Assembly (NCBI GenBank): GCA_024741835.1
Contig: JAENRP010000126.1
Span: forward strand, 44,665-108,664
DNA length: 64,000 bases
Source of the DNA: Diplocarpon mali
Taxonomy: Eukaryota > Ascomycota > Leotiomycetes > Helotiales > Drepanopezizaceae
Direction: 5' to 3'
Positions 12,585 to 22,090 of this stretch are shown one piece after another (within the stretch, counting starts at the first letter, position 1; each line of letters starts with the position of its first letter). The position numbers and the translations under genes were made by a program. The notes below the pieces were generated by a model. It had not been told where the DNA came from. It saw only the letters and a list, made by a program, of their open reading frames with translations, and made no database searches.

Positions 12585-13256
12585 CATATCGTTTATAAAG
12601 ACTAATATATACGCAGTTGTATTATTAGCTTGATTTTCCTATATAAACAGATTTAGATCTACTTTAGCGCTTCATAGGCCAGCCTTCTCTATTTCATCTT
12701 TAATTAATAGCCACCATTCTCGAGGTGCTTGTTTTAAGCTGTATAATAACCTTAGAAGCTTGATATAGGCTTGTTTTCCTTAAAGTTGAGGGTATAATTC
12801 GTAGAATAGGTCGCATTCGTCGTCTAGTAGTGCCATATATACGTCTTTAGCTAAGTACGCGTTTAAGAAGGCTATATCAATATCGATTTGCTCGATTTCT
12901 AAGTCTCTCAAGGCTGCAAAGGCGAGTAGAACTCGTAGAGTTATATGCCTAATAACGCTAGCAAAAGTATCGAAGTAATCTACCTTATACTATTGCTTAT
13001 AGCCTTTTAGTACGATTCTAGCCTTCCTTCTTACCAATACTCTATTTACAATCTTATTTCGCAGAATTAATCTCGATTTTATTAGCTTTCTCTTAATAGG
13101 AGGTTTACCTAATATTATTTTAAAGGTTCCTACTGATTTTACAGCTTCGAATTCACTAAGTATTGCTTCTCTCCATTCTTTTGGATTCTGACTTAGCGCG
13201 TCATATACTGATATTACCTCTATAGGAACAGTTGGTTGATTTCCTATAGAGGTCAA
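12585..13256 (-). pseudogene. Remnant of copia reverse transcriptase (RVT_2 type)
   Basis: The only long open stretch of pol (13256-12990, 88 codons) matches the start of the copia RT domain: a segment like EWREAILSEFEAVKSVGTF, then basic residues and RRKARIVLKGYKQ, which corresponds to the family's YKARLVAKG motif. Further down, at 12599-12585, the active-site motif reads FINDM where the family has YVDDM-type sequence. The first catalytic Asp is Asn, which one G-to-A explains. Stops interrupt the frame between these points. The copy cannot encode active RT. Confidence 0.85.
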
Positions 13257-15135
13257 CGCACTCTCTTAAATATTAATCTCGCCAAATACTCGTTTTGGCT
13301 TCAGCTTCCTACCATACCGTGAGGTAGGAGTCTCTATTTGCTTTAGAACGCGTTAATCAGACGCTTTAAGGATATTTTCTATCACCCTTTAAGGTTTAGT
13401 ACCTCTTACTTCAGCTTCATTGCTATAGATTTACCTATTTTCTAACGACTCTAACGTTATAAGTCTTTCAATACTATATACTCTCTCAGTTTTATATACT
13501 AGCCTTTCTATAACTCTTATAAGAGGTCTTTCTATAATATCTACTGGCCTTATAGGTCTTATTAAGCTTATAGCACCATATGCTAGCCTCCTATTCTAAG
13601 GTCTTTCCTACAGTTATACTTCTCTTACGTTATACGTTGAGTATTCGTCAAATTTGACATCAGCAGATATTAGTTCTTTTAAAGTCTCGACGTTTAATAG
13701 CTTATACATCTTTAAGCTTATCATACCTACGAGTATCCAAGCTCCTATTATAGTTCTTAACTCGAACTTACCTAGGCCATTTCCTCTATTATTTAATAGG
13801 AATGCCTTAGACCTAAATACTCTAATTTTTAAAAGATCTTTAGTACGTTTTAAGTACGCCTCTAATAGAGTTAGGCCTTTTAGCTTTCTAAAAGGTAGAG
13901 CCTTCGTAGGCCTCCTATTCTTCAGCCTATAGGCCTATTCTATAGCGTAGCACCATATATAGCTATTTATCTTAGCGTCATATATGTAAGAGTAAGCTAT
14001 TTTTATAATTTCGTATATCTAACGTTTGATAACGCTATTTAAACTATACTTATAAGCAGGTAAAGGTTCTGAGGTTATACCTCCTTCTAATAGCCATAGT
14101 AAGAATCTACCTCCGAATTCTCCTATACTATTATCAGACCTTTAGTATACTACTAAAGTAGAGTTCTCTATCTTTAGTTGCTTCTTTTAATCTTTGATTT
14201 TTAGCTATATCTCATTAGCGCTCTTATTCTTTAATAACCTTATCTAATAGCATCTGCAGGCGTTATCTACTATTAGTAGGAAGTAGCGATACCCCCTAAT
14301 TGATAGCGGTAGTATTCCTAATATATCGGCGTAGAGTCTTCTATAGATCTTATCTATTCTTATATCTGTTTTCTTATTAAATTGCTCCTTCATTCTACCT
14401 ATTAAGCAGCTTTCGCAGTTTCTCTCCCCTTTAAGAGCGATTCGAGCTTCTATATTTAGGCTATAGTTATCGTTAACTAGCTTCTTTAGCTTAGTATAGT
14501 TAAGGTGACTTAGTCTCCTATAGAAGAGCTCTAAATCTATTTTATTCGAGTTTTACGATATCGTCTCCATATTAATTAATTTTAAAGGTTGTATAAGGCT
14601 AAGGTTTATAGCCTTTTCATCTGCTTTAATTGCAATAGCAGTATGCGATCGAGATAAAGTGAATAATCCATTAAGCTATAGTGTAGTAAATACTATATCG
14701 TCGCCTTAATACCCTTTTGCCTCTTCTTTACTAAAGATTATAGTAATATTATTATTGCCGAGCTTTAAGACTAATATAAGTCAAGTATTGCCAAATGATA
14801 GAACGTACTATACGTTATATAGCATCAGTTTATCATTAATAATACAGTCTCTATAGCCAATTGCTTCTAAGAGCGCGCCGTTTGCTATTCTAACTTACTT
14901 TAGGTTATTCTACTTCCTGATTTTAATAAAATCGTTCTATACTCTAGAGAAGTATCTTATAGCGCCAGAGTCTACTTTCTAAGAAGGCTGATCTGCCTTT
15001 AAGTTTAGAGCTGTCTCGATAGCTTCTATTATTAAGGCAACTTTACATTTTAAGGAATAAGAGTAGATAGATGAGGTTATATTGTCTTTAGCTATCTAAG
15101 CTCTGGCTTTATCTCCTCCTCTTTTCTTCGACTAG

Positions 15136-16007
15136 CACTCTGCTTTCCAATAGCCAGTTTTACCGCAATTATAATATTTCCCTCCTCTTTCTCCCTTCTA
15201 TATTCCTCCTTGTTATATTCCTCCTCTTCTTCTATTACCTCTGCCTCTGTATCTACCTCTGCCTCTATCTCTGCCTCTGCCGCAGCCTCCTCCTCCTATA
15301 AGGTAGGCCTTAGCGATTAACGCAGCTGTTTGCATAGCTACAGGCGCCACCTTTAGCTCTTATCTATACGTCACTTCATACTCTTGAATTGCGACGATTA
15401 TCTCTTGGAAGGTTGCAGGAGAGGTTTTAAGGTTGATTATAATTGAACTCTATATTTCAACTGTTAGGAGACCGTTAAGCAACTGCTTCTTCATTTGGGT
15501 ATCGTTAGGAGGGTTGCTATAGCCTTGGAGGAGAGCTTGAATACTCTTGAGTCGTAGGATATAGTCTTTGAACGACTTAGAGTAGGGAATATACTTGGCC
15601 TTATTAAACTATTTGATTAAGTTTATATAAGTTTTAGAGTTCTTAATAAGTTTGCTCTCTCCTACTTTAAAAGCGTTCTAAAGAGCGTAAGTGTCATCGA
15701 CTATGATCTAGGTGCGATACTTTCTATTGAGGCTAGGGGTAAGGCCTTTAGCTATAGTAGCTATAGCCTCTTAGTTCTTCTTCTCCTATTTACCTTTAGA
15801 TTTAGCAGATTTCGGAGGAACAGGGCCGATAGCCTATTAAAGATAGCCATTTATAGCTAAGTTTTGAATAGTAGCTGGTTCCTATTCCTAGTAGTTAGAC
15901 CAATCGAGCTTAATCTTAGCGTTATTATTCTTAGTAGTCTTCTTAGTCATTTTTGTTAAGTTAGGGTTATTGAAAAAAGGGGTGAAAAAATAGGGGTAAA
16001 AAAGGAA
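15136..16007 (-). pseudogene. Remnant of copia gag with a damaged zinc knuckle
   Basis: The probable gag start (MTKKTTKNNNAKIKLDWSNY) at 16007 is cut after 20 codons by a TAG, with further TAG codons at positions where Gln (CAG) is expected. Near 15136-15180 the frame reads YYNCGKTGYWKAEC. This is a CCHC zinc knuckle in which the first Cys and the His are both Tyr, each explained by one transition. Between them the frame is broken. Gag of copia elements binds RNA in the virus-like particle; this copy is non-functional. Confidence 0.75.
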
Positions 16008-16125
16008 GAAAAGGTGTATATATGTAAGGGTATATAAAGAGGTATTATGTAGTTGTATTTTGCTAAGAAGCAGGTTCAAGATTAAAGAGATTGATTAAGT
16101 TAATCGATTCTAGGAATTGCTACTA

Positions 16126-16249
16126 TAATAGAATCAAAAGGTGTAGATTCTAGTTCTAGAGAGCTAAAGTAGTATATATACAAGGTAGGCTTACCAAGCC
16201 TTAGCCTCCGCTCCGTGCGGTAATCTCCGTACCTTGTATATTTCTAACA
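16126..16249 (-). repeat. 5' LTR of the copia element (124 bp)
   Basis: Partner of the LTR at 11171-11294. This copy keeps the canonical CA end (plus strand) but has lost the TG end to TA, while the other copy shows the reverse. The intact pair was therefore TG...CA. The 12-bp inverted repeat is conserved. The primer-binding site follows immediately at 16125 going down the minus strand. Confidence 0.92.
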
Positions 16250-16254
16250 ATACC

Positions 16255-16509
16255 TACGCATATCTATACGATAGGTATACGTACCTAGGCATCAGTGGAC
16301 ACGATCATATTCCTTGGTTCACATATTGTCCTAGCTTCCATTGGATGCATTACATGGTGAGAGGAAGGCAGTGCTTTCCTCTACATTCTGTCAAATCTCG
16401 ACAATAGCAAGTGCGAGTCTTTCAAAAAGTTCTCTTTCCTCTCCTGGGTCCTCTCCCCATTTCCTCCAACTCCAACATTAATTAATCAAGCCATGTTGTA
16501 TCTTTAACC
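16255..16509. promoter_or_regulatory. Upstream region of the 16510 gene with a four-codon uORF
   Basis: The retrotransposon ends about 260 bp before the start of the next gene, so it may sit inside that gene's promoter. A pyrimidine-rich segment (16433-16475) typical of fungal 5' UTRs precedes the start. An ATG at 16493 opens a four-codon frame (M-L-Y-L-stop) that ends at 16507, two bases before the main ATG. Confidence 0.5.
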
Positions 16510-18243
16510 ATGGGCGCATCTCGAGGCCTTGCCTGGCCACAACTGATCGCCTTTGAGAGGTCAGACAGTTTCCGCACAACACCCAGCGTTCCTATTGCCG
16601 CTGGATTTGTACAGGAACTTGTCGTCCAGTTGGAAGGCAAGCAAGAACCGTCTCATCGAAGGTCATCATCCTTTGGCGACCGACCTTCAATACCCCCCTT
16701 TCGCTCATACTCTGGTCTACAAACTACAGTTCCGAACCAAAGTCCGAAACCCGTTGCTGTGTTGGGCAATTCTACCTTGCTTCGAGTCGAGGTTATCCGC
16801 GGACTAAAGGCCCGGTCAACCACGAGATCAGAGTCAGTGGTCTTGCCGCTAGAGCCCAAGGCCGGGAAGGTTGTTTTGGGCATATATCTAGTCCGCCAAT
16901 TCGGCTCCGAAGACGACGGCGAGGCGGAATCAGACACTGTTTCGCGCCCTGCTTTGTCGTCAGTACTTCGAGCTATATCTCCAGCACTCGACCTGGAGAA
17001 CCTCCCACCCCTTCCTAATTCTCCCTACACGCTCTCTCAACCTCGGCGTGCACTCACCGGCACCGAGGAAATGTCGCCCCTGAGCACGCCGGTGTCTATC
17101 TCTCGACCAGTGACCCCGCTGTCACCTCTCACTCTAGCAGTCGACACACGCCCTGATAAGCTACTCCGGCCGGGGACACCCTCAACCCTCTTCAGACGTG
17201 AAAACGGTAGCGGCATGTCTTTCAACACAGCCGTTTGGGATCTTGCGCAAGAGGCTCCAGACTACCCTATAGGTGGGAAGTTTGCAGCTCCAATGGATCG
17301 TCCCCAGGGGATAACTGCCATTCTTGGAAAGGAGTATCTGGAGGCCTCTATGAGCGAGGTCACACCGCTCCTGCAGAGGCACAGCCCGCTCGGAACAAGA
17401 TCAAACCTTTCTGACCCATGGGAAGGTTCTTCTTGCAAAGAACATCAGTCTTCTTTAGTTGCCGAACTCTCATCCTCTTCGGAAGAATCACTCAATGCTC
17501 AGCAAGCAACAGAGTTGTTCGGGCCAGCGACTCCACCGAGTGGAAGATCCCTACAGATGTTCACGGCGCCAGATACTCCGAGAAAAGGTGTCCATATCCA
17601 TAGTGAGCACGAATACTTGTCGGATGTCGAACCTTTTGATGGTCCTGTGGAAAATAAACTTGAGAGCACTAATCATGGAACTCAAGTACGAGATTTCGCA
17701 GTCGTCACAAAAGTCACTCAGACCGATCAAGTTGAGGATTGTCCTGACTGCGAGCCAAATGAGAGGAACGCCGGTTCTGCTGATTATGAAAGACTGAGCG
17801 CATCGCCATCTGGGGCTGCATCATTGTCTGGTTCTCTAAACTCAGACCCTCAAAACATTGTCTTCCCAGCTTCTGGCAAGCCGGCCGTTAGCGTCCCTAC
17901 ATTTTCGGGGAACCCTCCGCTCGCTGGCCCAGGAGGACTCGGAGTGCCTGGAGTACCTGACCTGACTACAGGACTGGCTATACCAGCTGATATTACCGGC
18001 TCTCTTGACGCTCCTGCCACGCCAGCGCCAAGAAAAAGGCGTAAAACGTTAAACAAGGGCAAGAAAGCCGCACGCAAAGGGCAGAGAGGAGTTCGTAGAT
18101 GTCGGCACCTGATTTTACGGAAACCAGTCCTTGCAGTAGTGATGGGGCGACAGCTTGCTGGACCAACATCCTCGGCATTGAGGATGATAGCCAAGGGAAG
18201 CTCAGTCGATCTCACGGCGTTGAAAGAAAATAAAGGCTCCTAG
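16510..18243 (+). CDS. Intronless disordered protein with a C-terminal nuclear-localisation-like region, unknown function (577 aa)
   Basis: A single open frame runs from an ATG in a good fungal context (ACCATGG) to TAG. The protein is low in predicted structure: many Ser/Pro/Thr-rich segments, several TP motifs typical of proline-directed kinase sites, an acidic Ser stretch (AELSSSSEESLN), and a basic cluster near residues 505-530 (PRKRRKTLNKGKKAARKGQR) that looks like a nuclear localisation signal. A more ordered portion near residues 75-135 includes VVLGIYLVRQFG. I do not recognise a family. Codon use resembles the neighbouring genes, so it is unlikely to be spurious despite sitting next to a transposon. 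A nuclear role is inference from the basic cluster. Confidence 0.7.
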   Translation: MGASRGLAWPQLIAFERSDSFRTTPSVPIAAGFVQELVVQLEGKQEPSHRRSSSFGDRPSIPPFRSYSGLQTTVPNQSPKPVAVLGNSTLLRVEVIRGLKARSTTRSESVVLPLEPKAGKVVLGIYLVRQFGSEDDGEAESDTVSRPALSSVLRAISPALDLENLPPLPNSPYTLSQPRRALTGTEEMSPLSTPVSISRPVTPLSPLTLAVDTRPDKLLRPGTPSTLFRRENGSGMSFNTAVWDLAQEAPDYPIGGKFAAPMDRPQGITAILGKEYLEASMSEVTPLLQRHSPLGTRSNLSDPWEGSSCKEHQSSLVAELSSSSEESLNAQQATELFGPATPPSGRSLQMFTAPDTPRKGVHIHSEHEYLSDVEPFDGPVENKLESTNHGTQVRDFAVVTKVTQTDQVEDCPDCEPNERNAGSADYERLSASPSGAASLSGSLNSDPQNIVFPASGKPAVSVPTFSGNPPLAGPGGLGVPGVPDLTTGLAIPADITGSLDAPATPAPRKRRKTLNKGKKAARKGQRGVRRCRHLILRKPVLAVVMGRQLAGPTSSALRMIAKGSSVDLTALKENKGS

Positions 18244-18676
18244 CCATTACCCGTCTATAACCTTGCCGGCGTGACAAGTAATTATGAGCCTGCGTTGAAA
18301 GACGCGGTTGAAGGATAAGTATGAAATGTACCATAATGGTACAGAGACCTCGACGAGGTGATGCGGATAGAGGAGTAGCCTTTGCCTTCTGTGTGGCCAG
18401 ATTGCCTGCTGTTATGCGCTCAGCCCACGTATTAAAACCAGAATGTGAAGTGAAGGTCCCAAGAATTTCCTCTATGGAATCTAGCGTTCTCGTGACCTGT
18501 TGTAACATAACTATTAGTAAACAGTCGCCTAAGTGAGGGTATTCCTGTAACGCCTCGCGATGGACCAAAACCATTTTGATCTTGTCGTAATCATCCCTGA
18601 ATGCATCAAACCCATGCCCCCGATTACTCAGTACTCCACAACTACCCCAAACCAAAACTTCCCTCCCAATATATGT

Positions 18677-19383
18677 TTAGATTCTCAAGTTTCTAGCCCG
18701 AGAAACGTCCTCCCGCACATCTGGATCAGCCTTCGCGTACCGCGCAACGGCAGCGTCGACTCTGTCCTTAGCCCTATTCAAGCCGGTGTCTCCCATCACT
18801 TTGAACTTTCCGCGCATCTCGAAAAGGGAGAGGAGGGTTTGGGCACGGTTGAGGTCGGGGTCTGTTGGTGCGGCATGCTGAGCGACGTTAGTGTGTGTCT
18901 AGGGCTGCGGAATAAGGAATGGAGTTGGCATGAACGTACCTCGGAAAGTCCAGTCGGTGTAGAAGTCCCACTTTGATGCTCGCTATCCTTTGACCCCTCT
19001 CTCGAGAGCCGTGGTACCGTGACGATTTTCCGGCCCAGCTTGTCGAATTTGACTGGGCGGCTCTGGCTTGGTGCTGTGTTGGTTGGGGCGCTTTTAAGGG
19101 GAGTCAAGAGCGCGAGGGCGGCAGTGGGGTCCTGAGGAGTGGTGGTGTCAGACTTTGCGGCTGATCGTGCTGAATCAGGACGGCGGAAGTAATCCATAAT
19201 CCACGGCGCAACAGTGTAGGGAGGGGGAGCGGCAGAAGAGCATGAGGTACGAGAACCAGCACCCGCACCTCCGGGGCACAAAGTAGGTGGGGAAGAAGAG
19301 GGGAAGAGGGGACGGACAGCATTTTGCAGTGTTTGAAGGTCTGCTAGCACTGAAGCTATTTGGAGGACTTCTGTGGTAGACAT
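18677..19383 (-). CDS. Small conserved fungal protein of unknown function (214 aa, two exons)
   Basis: Exon 1 is 19383-18940 and exon 2 is 18877-18677, joined across a 62-nt intron with donor GTACGT and acceptor GCTCAG. I chose the ATG at 19383 because the protein then starts with a regular helix (MSTTEVLQIASVLADLQTLQ); an in-frame ATG at 19443 is possible. The middle is Pro/Ser-rich and disordered. Exon 2 encodes a compact, charged, probably helical tail (LNRAQTLLSLFEMRGKFKVM, then DTGLNRAKDRVDAAVARYAK) that looks conserved and gives the best support for the intron. No function can be assigned. It is divergent from the FAHD1-like gene, with 389 bp between the starts. Confidence 0.75.
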
Positions 19384-19772
19384 TTTCTGTATTGTCGCGA
19401 GGGATCTTGTCGTCGATAAAGGGAGGTGGGAGAATATAAACAAGTAAAATGAAATGCTTGGCTAAATTTTGCTAGCTACTAGCATATGAAGACACAACCT
19501 TGGCGTGGATGGGTTGCTAAAGTAGATTGTAAACTTTATGATCGCTGTCTGCTCAATGTCCAGGTAGATGATGTGGACTTGGTGATTCTGAACCTGTGCT
19601 TTTGCAGGAGTTTAAAGAATGCGGGAGATGGACAGAAACCCACTCTTGGCATCTCCCTTCCCCATCTCGTCCTGGCCCATGCATGGCTTCAAACACAGCC
19701 CAACTAACAGGGCGTACCTTACCTAGGTATTTATTTACCCCTCTATAGCTCACAAACTATAAGTCACCTACC
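19384..19772. promoter_or_regulatory. Divergent intergenic region (389 bp)
   Basis: Lies between the starts of the small conserved gene (-) and the FAHD1-type hydrolase (+), so it must hold both promoters. I see no convincing TATA box or repeated operator-like motif. Open frames inside it (19486-19707 and its shadow) show no coding character. Confidence 0.5.
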
Positions 19773-20622
19773 ATGTCCCTCTTATTCCGTCATGGGCTCG
19801 CGACTTCATCCATTGCTTCTCTGAAGAAAGCATCAAAGGTTGTTTGCATTGGCAGGAACTATGCGTAAGTTATCTTCTACTCATTGCCTTTCAACCGTCA
19901 ATTGGCTTCTGATGAATATTCCGCAGAGATCATATCACGGAATTGGATAGCGCCAGACCAAAACAACCTTTCTTCTTTCTGAAGCCCGCGAGCTCCATCT
20001 TGCTCCCGGGCGCTGGGCCTATAATCCGTCCACGAGGGGTGGATCTGCATTATGAGGTCGAACTAGCTTTGATCATTGGCAAGCCAGTCAAGGACCTAGA
20101 GCCGACCGATTTAAATGGTGCTATAAATGCGATTGAGAGTGCGTTCGTTTTATTTTCCCACCTCTGCTATTTTATGGCTATTTACAACCGGAAGGCTACG
20201 CAATGAGCATCGACATGACCGCGCGCAACGTGCAAGACGAAGCCAAGAAGAAGGGCCTCCCGTGGAGTATAGCCAAGGGCTTCGACACTTTCCTCCCGGT
20301 CTCCAACATCATCCCCAAGTCCGCGATCCCAGACCCGCATAAAGTCGACCTGTACCTCGAGGTCAACGGCGAGAGCAGACAGGCGGATTCTACGAGTCTG
20401 ATGCTGTTTCAGATCCCTAGGATTCTAAGCGATATCTCGAAGGTCATGACTCTGGAACAGGGCGATCTGGTGCTTACGGGTACGCCGAAGGGTGTTGGTA
20501 GTGTGAAGCCGGGCGATGTATTGAAGGCGGGGTTGAGGATCGAAGGAAAGGAGATCGAAGAGGGAAGGATTGAGGTTATTGTTGAGGAATCGACTAGCTC
20601 TTATGAATACAAGGAGACTTAG
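19773..20622 (+). CDS. FAH-family hydrolase, FAHD1-like (acylpyruvase/oxaloacetate decarboxylase type)
   Basis: Three exons: 19773-19864, 19927-20138 and 20195-20622, giving 243 aa, about the length of human FAHD1. The fold is the fumarylacetoacetate-hydrolase C-terminal domain. The divalent-metal ligands are visible as E74 and E76 (HYEVELALIIGK) and D108 (SIDMTARNVQ). The signature segments KKKGLPWSIAKGFDTFLPVS, NGESRQ and LVLTGTPKGVG are present. FAHD1 proteins cleave acylpyruvates and decarboxylate oxaloacetate, usually in mitochondria. The N-terminus (MSLLFRHGLATSSIASLKKA) is basic, Ser-rich and lacks acidic residues, consistent with a mitochondrial targeting peptide. The second intron has a GTGCGT donor and an AAG acceptor, weaker than usual but required by the reading frame. 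Confidence 0.88.
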
Positions 20623-21083
20623 ATATGGTAGGTGTAAAAAGTCGATTCGAGATTGTATAATAGACACCTCTAAGCTATAAAATGCAGAGTATCGTCTTGT
20701 GCATTTATCATCCCCAAATCCTAATATCCCAAGCTCTTGACTTTTCTGCTGCTACCTTGTTGTCATGTTCGCTTGCTAATAATCTTTTAATGAAAAAACG
20801 AACTCGGTACAGCAAACGACCGTGAAAGAAAGAAAGAAAGTCCAGTCAGAAGAAAAACAGTCCAAAACTAAACGGTGGGTCTACTTCGGTCACGATACCC
20901 AAATCGTCCCAAGTAACTACCAGCCCCCACAGCACTACCCTTACCACTATTTTCCCTACGCCATCCCGATAAGCTTCCGATAAGAATGGTCTGCCGGAGT
21001 TTCCAGCGCAGACGCGCCTCGTCTTTTACAACAGTACCACCCATCCAACCTTCAAAATACCCGCAAATCGACACAAAAACCAA
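20623..21083. other. Intergenic region before eaf6
   Basis: Holds the 3' UTR of the FAHD1-like gene and the eaf6 promoter. A short GAAA run (20825-20840) is the only simple repeat. Nothing else seen. Confidence 0.5.
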
Positions 21084-21816
21084 ATGGCTGAGGCTCCCAA
21101 ACCATCTGCACCTGTACCTGTTGCATCAGACAGCGTTCGTGGCTCCCCCTACTACGACCAAACTCGCGCGCACCTAAAGGTCCTCCTCACCAAGCGCCAG
21201 GTGCTCGAAGAGAGGCTGCGCAAACAGGAAGAGGCCATCTACAGGAAGGAGTCGGAGTACCTGGAGGACACGCCGCACGGGAATATCATTACGGGCTTCG
21301 AGGCGTACACGAAGGGCAGTAGTATGATGCCTGGGCAGAGGAGAAGGGCGCCGGTCAGGGCGGAGGATAGGATTTTCAGTGGGAGTAGTGTCAGTTTCGG
21401 AAACGGGCTTGTGGGTTCTTTCCTTACTTTCTTTCTGCTTTTTTTTTTTGCTTTTCAGGTTTCTTTGTGCGCTTTTTGAGGCGGGAGAGTGGTGTGTGGT
21501 GTGGATAAGAGAAAGCGGGAAAGGAGAGACTGAGAAGCTGAAGCTGACCAGCAAGCAGGAGACATCTACTGATACAGCACAATCTACACCCGTGGCAACT
21601 GCAGCCCCAACGCCAATCTCGACCGGTTTCATCAAAGGCGAGGCAGGCTCCAATGCAGCGACGCCCACCAGTTCGACCAGTGCGAATCGCAATGGGGCGG
21701 GAGGGAAGAAGAATAAGAAGAGTTTGGAAGGCAAAGAGGATAGCGATACGGATACGAAGGATGTGAAGAAGATTAGGACGAATTTTGGAGCGGTTGGGAG
21801 GAAGGTCACGGCATAG
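21084..21816 (+). CDS. eaf6: Eaf6, NuA4 histone acetyltransferase complex subunit (junction unresolved)
   Basis: The N-terminal exon begins at 21084. It encodes the Eaf6 signature: a helical coiled-coil segment (residues about 23-60) with YYDQTRAHLKVLLTKRQVLE, then EYLEDTPHGNIITGFEAYTK and, further on, RIFSGSSVSF. Eaf6 is a small subunit of NuA4, with relatives in related acetyltransferase complexes. The C-terminal portion (about 21520-21816) is Thr/Ser/Ala-rich and ends in a Lys-rich tail with KKIRTNFGAVGRK, also typical of Eaf6. The two parts are in different frames, so an intron must join them. A strong polypyrimidine tract ends in TTTTCAG at 21458, but that acceptor does not give an open frame with any donor I tried. 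GTGGGT at 21411 with GAG at 21480 restores the frame but is a poor acceptor. Exon limits near 21390-21520 are uncertain. Confidence 0.8.
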
Positions 21817-22090
21817 AGAGAAGCTGGAGAGCTGGAAGATGGCGGGGAGAAGAGGAGGGGTGAGAAAGGGAAGCTTAAACATCGACGAGATGTGGAACAT
21901 AGAAAAGCATTTCTGGGCTGCGTTTTGTGGTGTGGTGGTGCAAGACAGGTTACATCTATATTCGTTCTGGTGTTCTGGTGCATGTAAGTGGAGTTGGGAG
22001 CAGTGCGAATTGTAGCTTTAGGATACCACAAACCGAATACCTTTGTTATATGACCAAATCTTTCACATGATATCTGTATTTTACGCTTTG

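Larger units (their letters stand above)
11171..16249 (-). mobile_element. Ty1/copia LTR retrotransposon, full length, inactivated by RIP-type mutation
   Basis: The 5079-bp element lies on the minus strand, between 124-bp LTRs and 5-bp target duplications. Going 5' to 3' on that strand: LTR (16249-16126); a primer-binding site TAGTAGCA that matches the initiator-tRNA-Met complement TGGTAGCG except for two G-to-A changes; a gag start at 16007 (a short MTKKTTK start followed by TAG codons); a zinc knuckle near 15136-15180; integrase-length sequence; reverse transcriptase (conserved N-terminal segment at 12990-13256, active-site motif at 12585-12599); a polypurine tract AGTAGGGGG near 11297-11305; and the 3' LTR. 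The pol order, with integrase-length sequence before RT, and the RT type fit copia, not gypsy. The coding region is full of stops, is TA-rich and is poor in CA/TG, as expected after RIP. Confidence 0.92.

Noticed and set aside
13654..13932. 92-codon plus-strand frame within the retrotransposon
   Set aside because: Lies antisense to the element's coding strand and owes its openness to the altered AT-rich composition.
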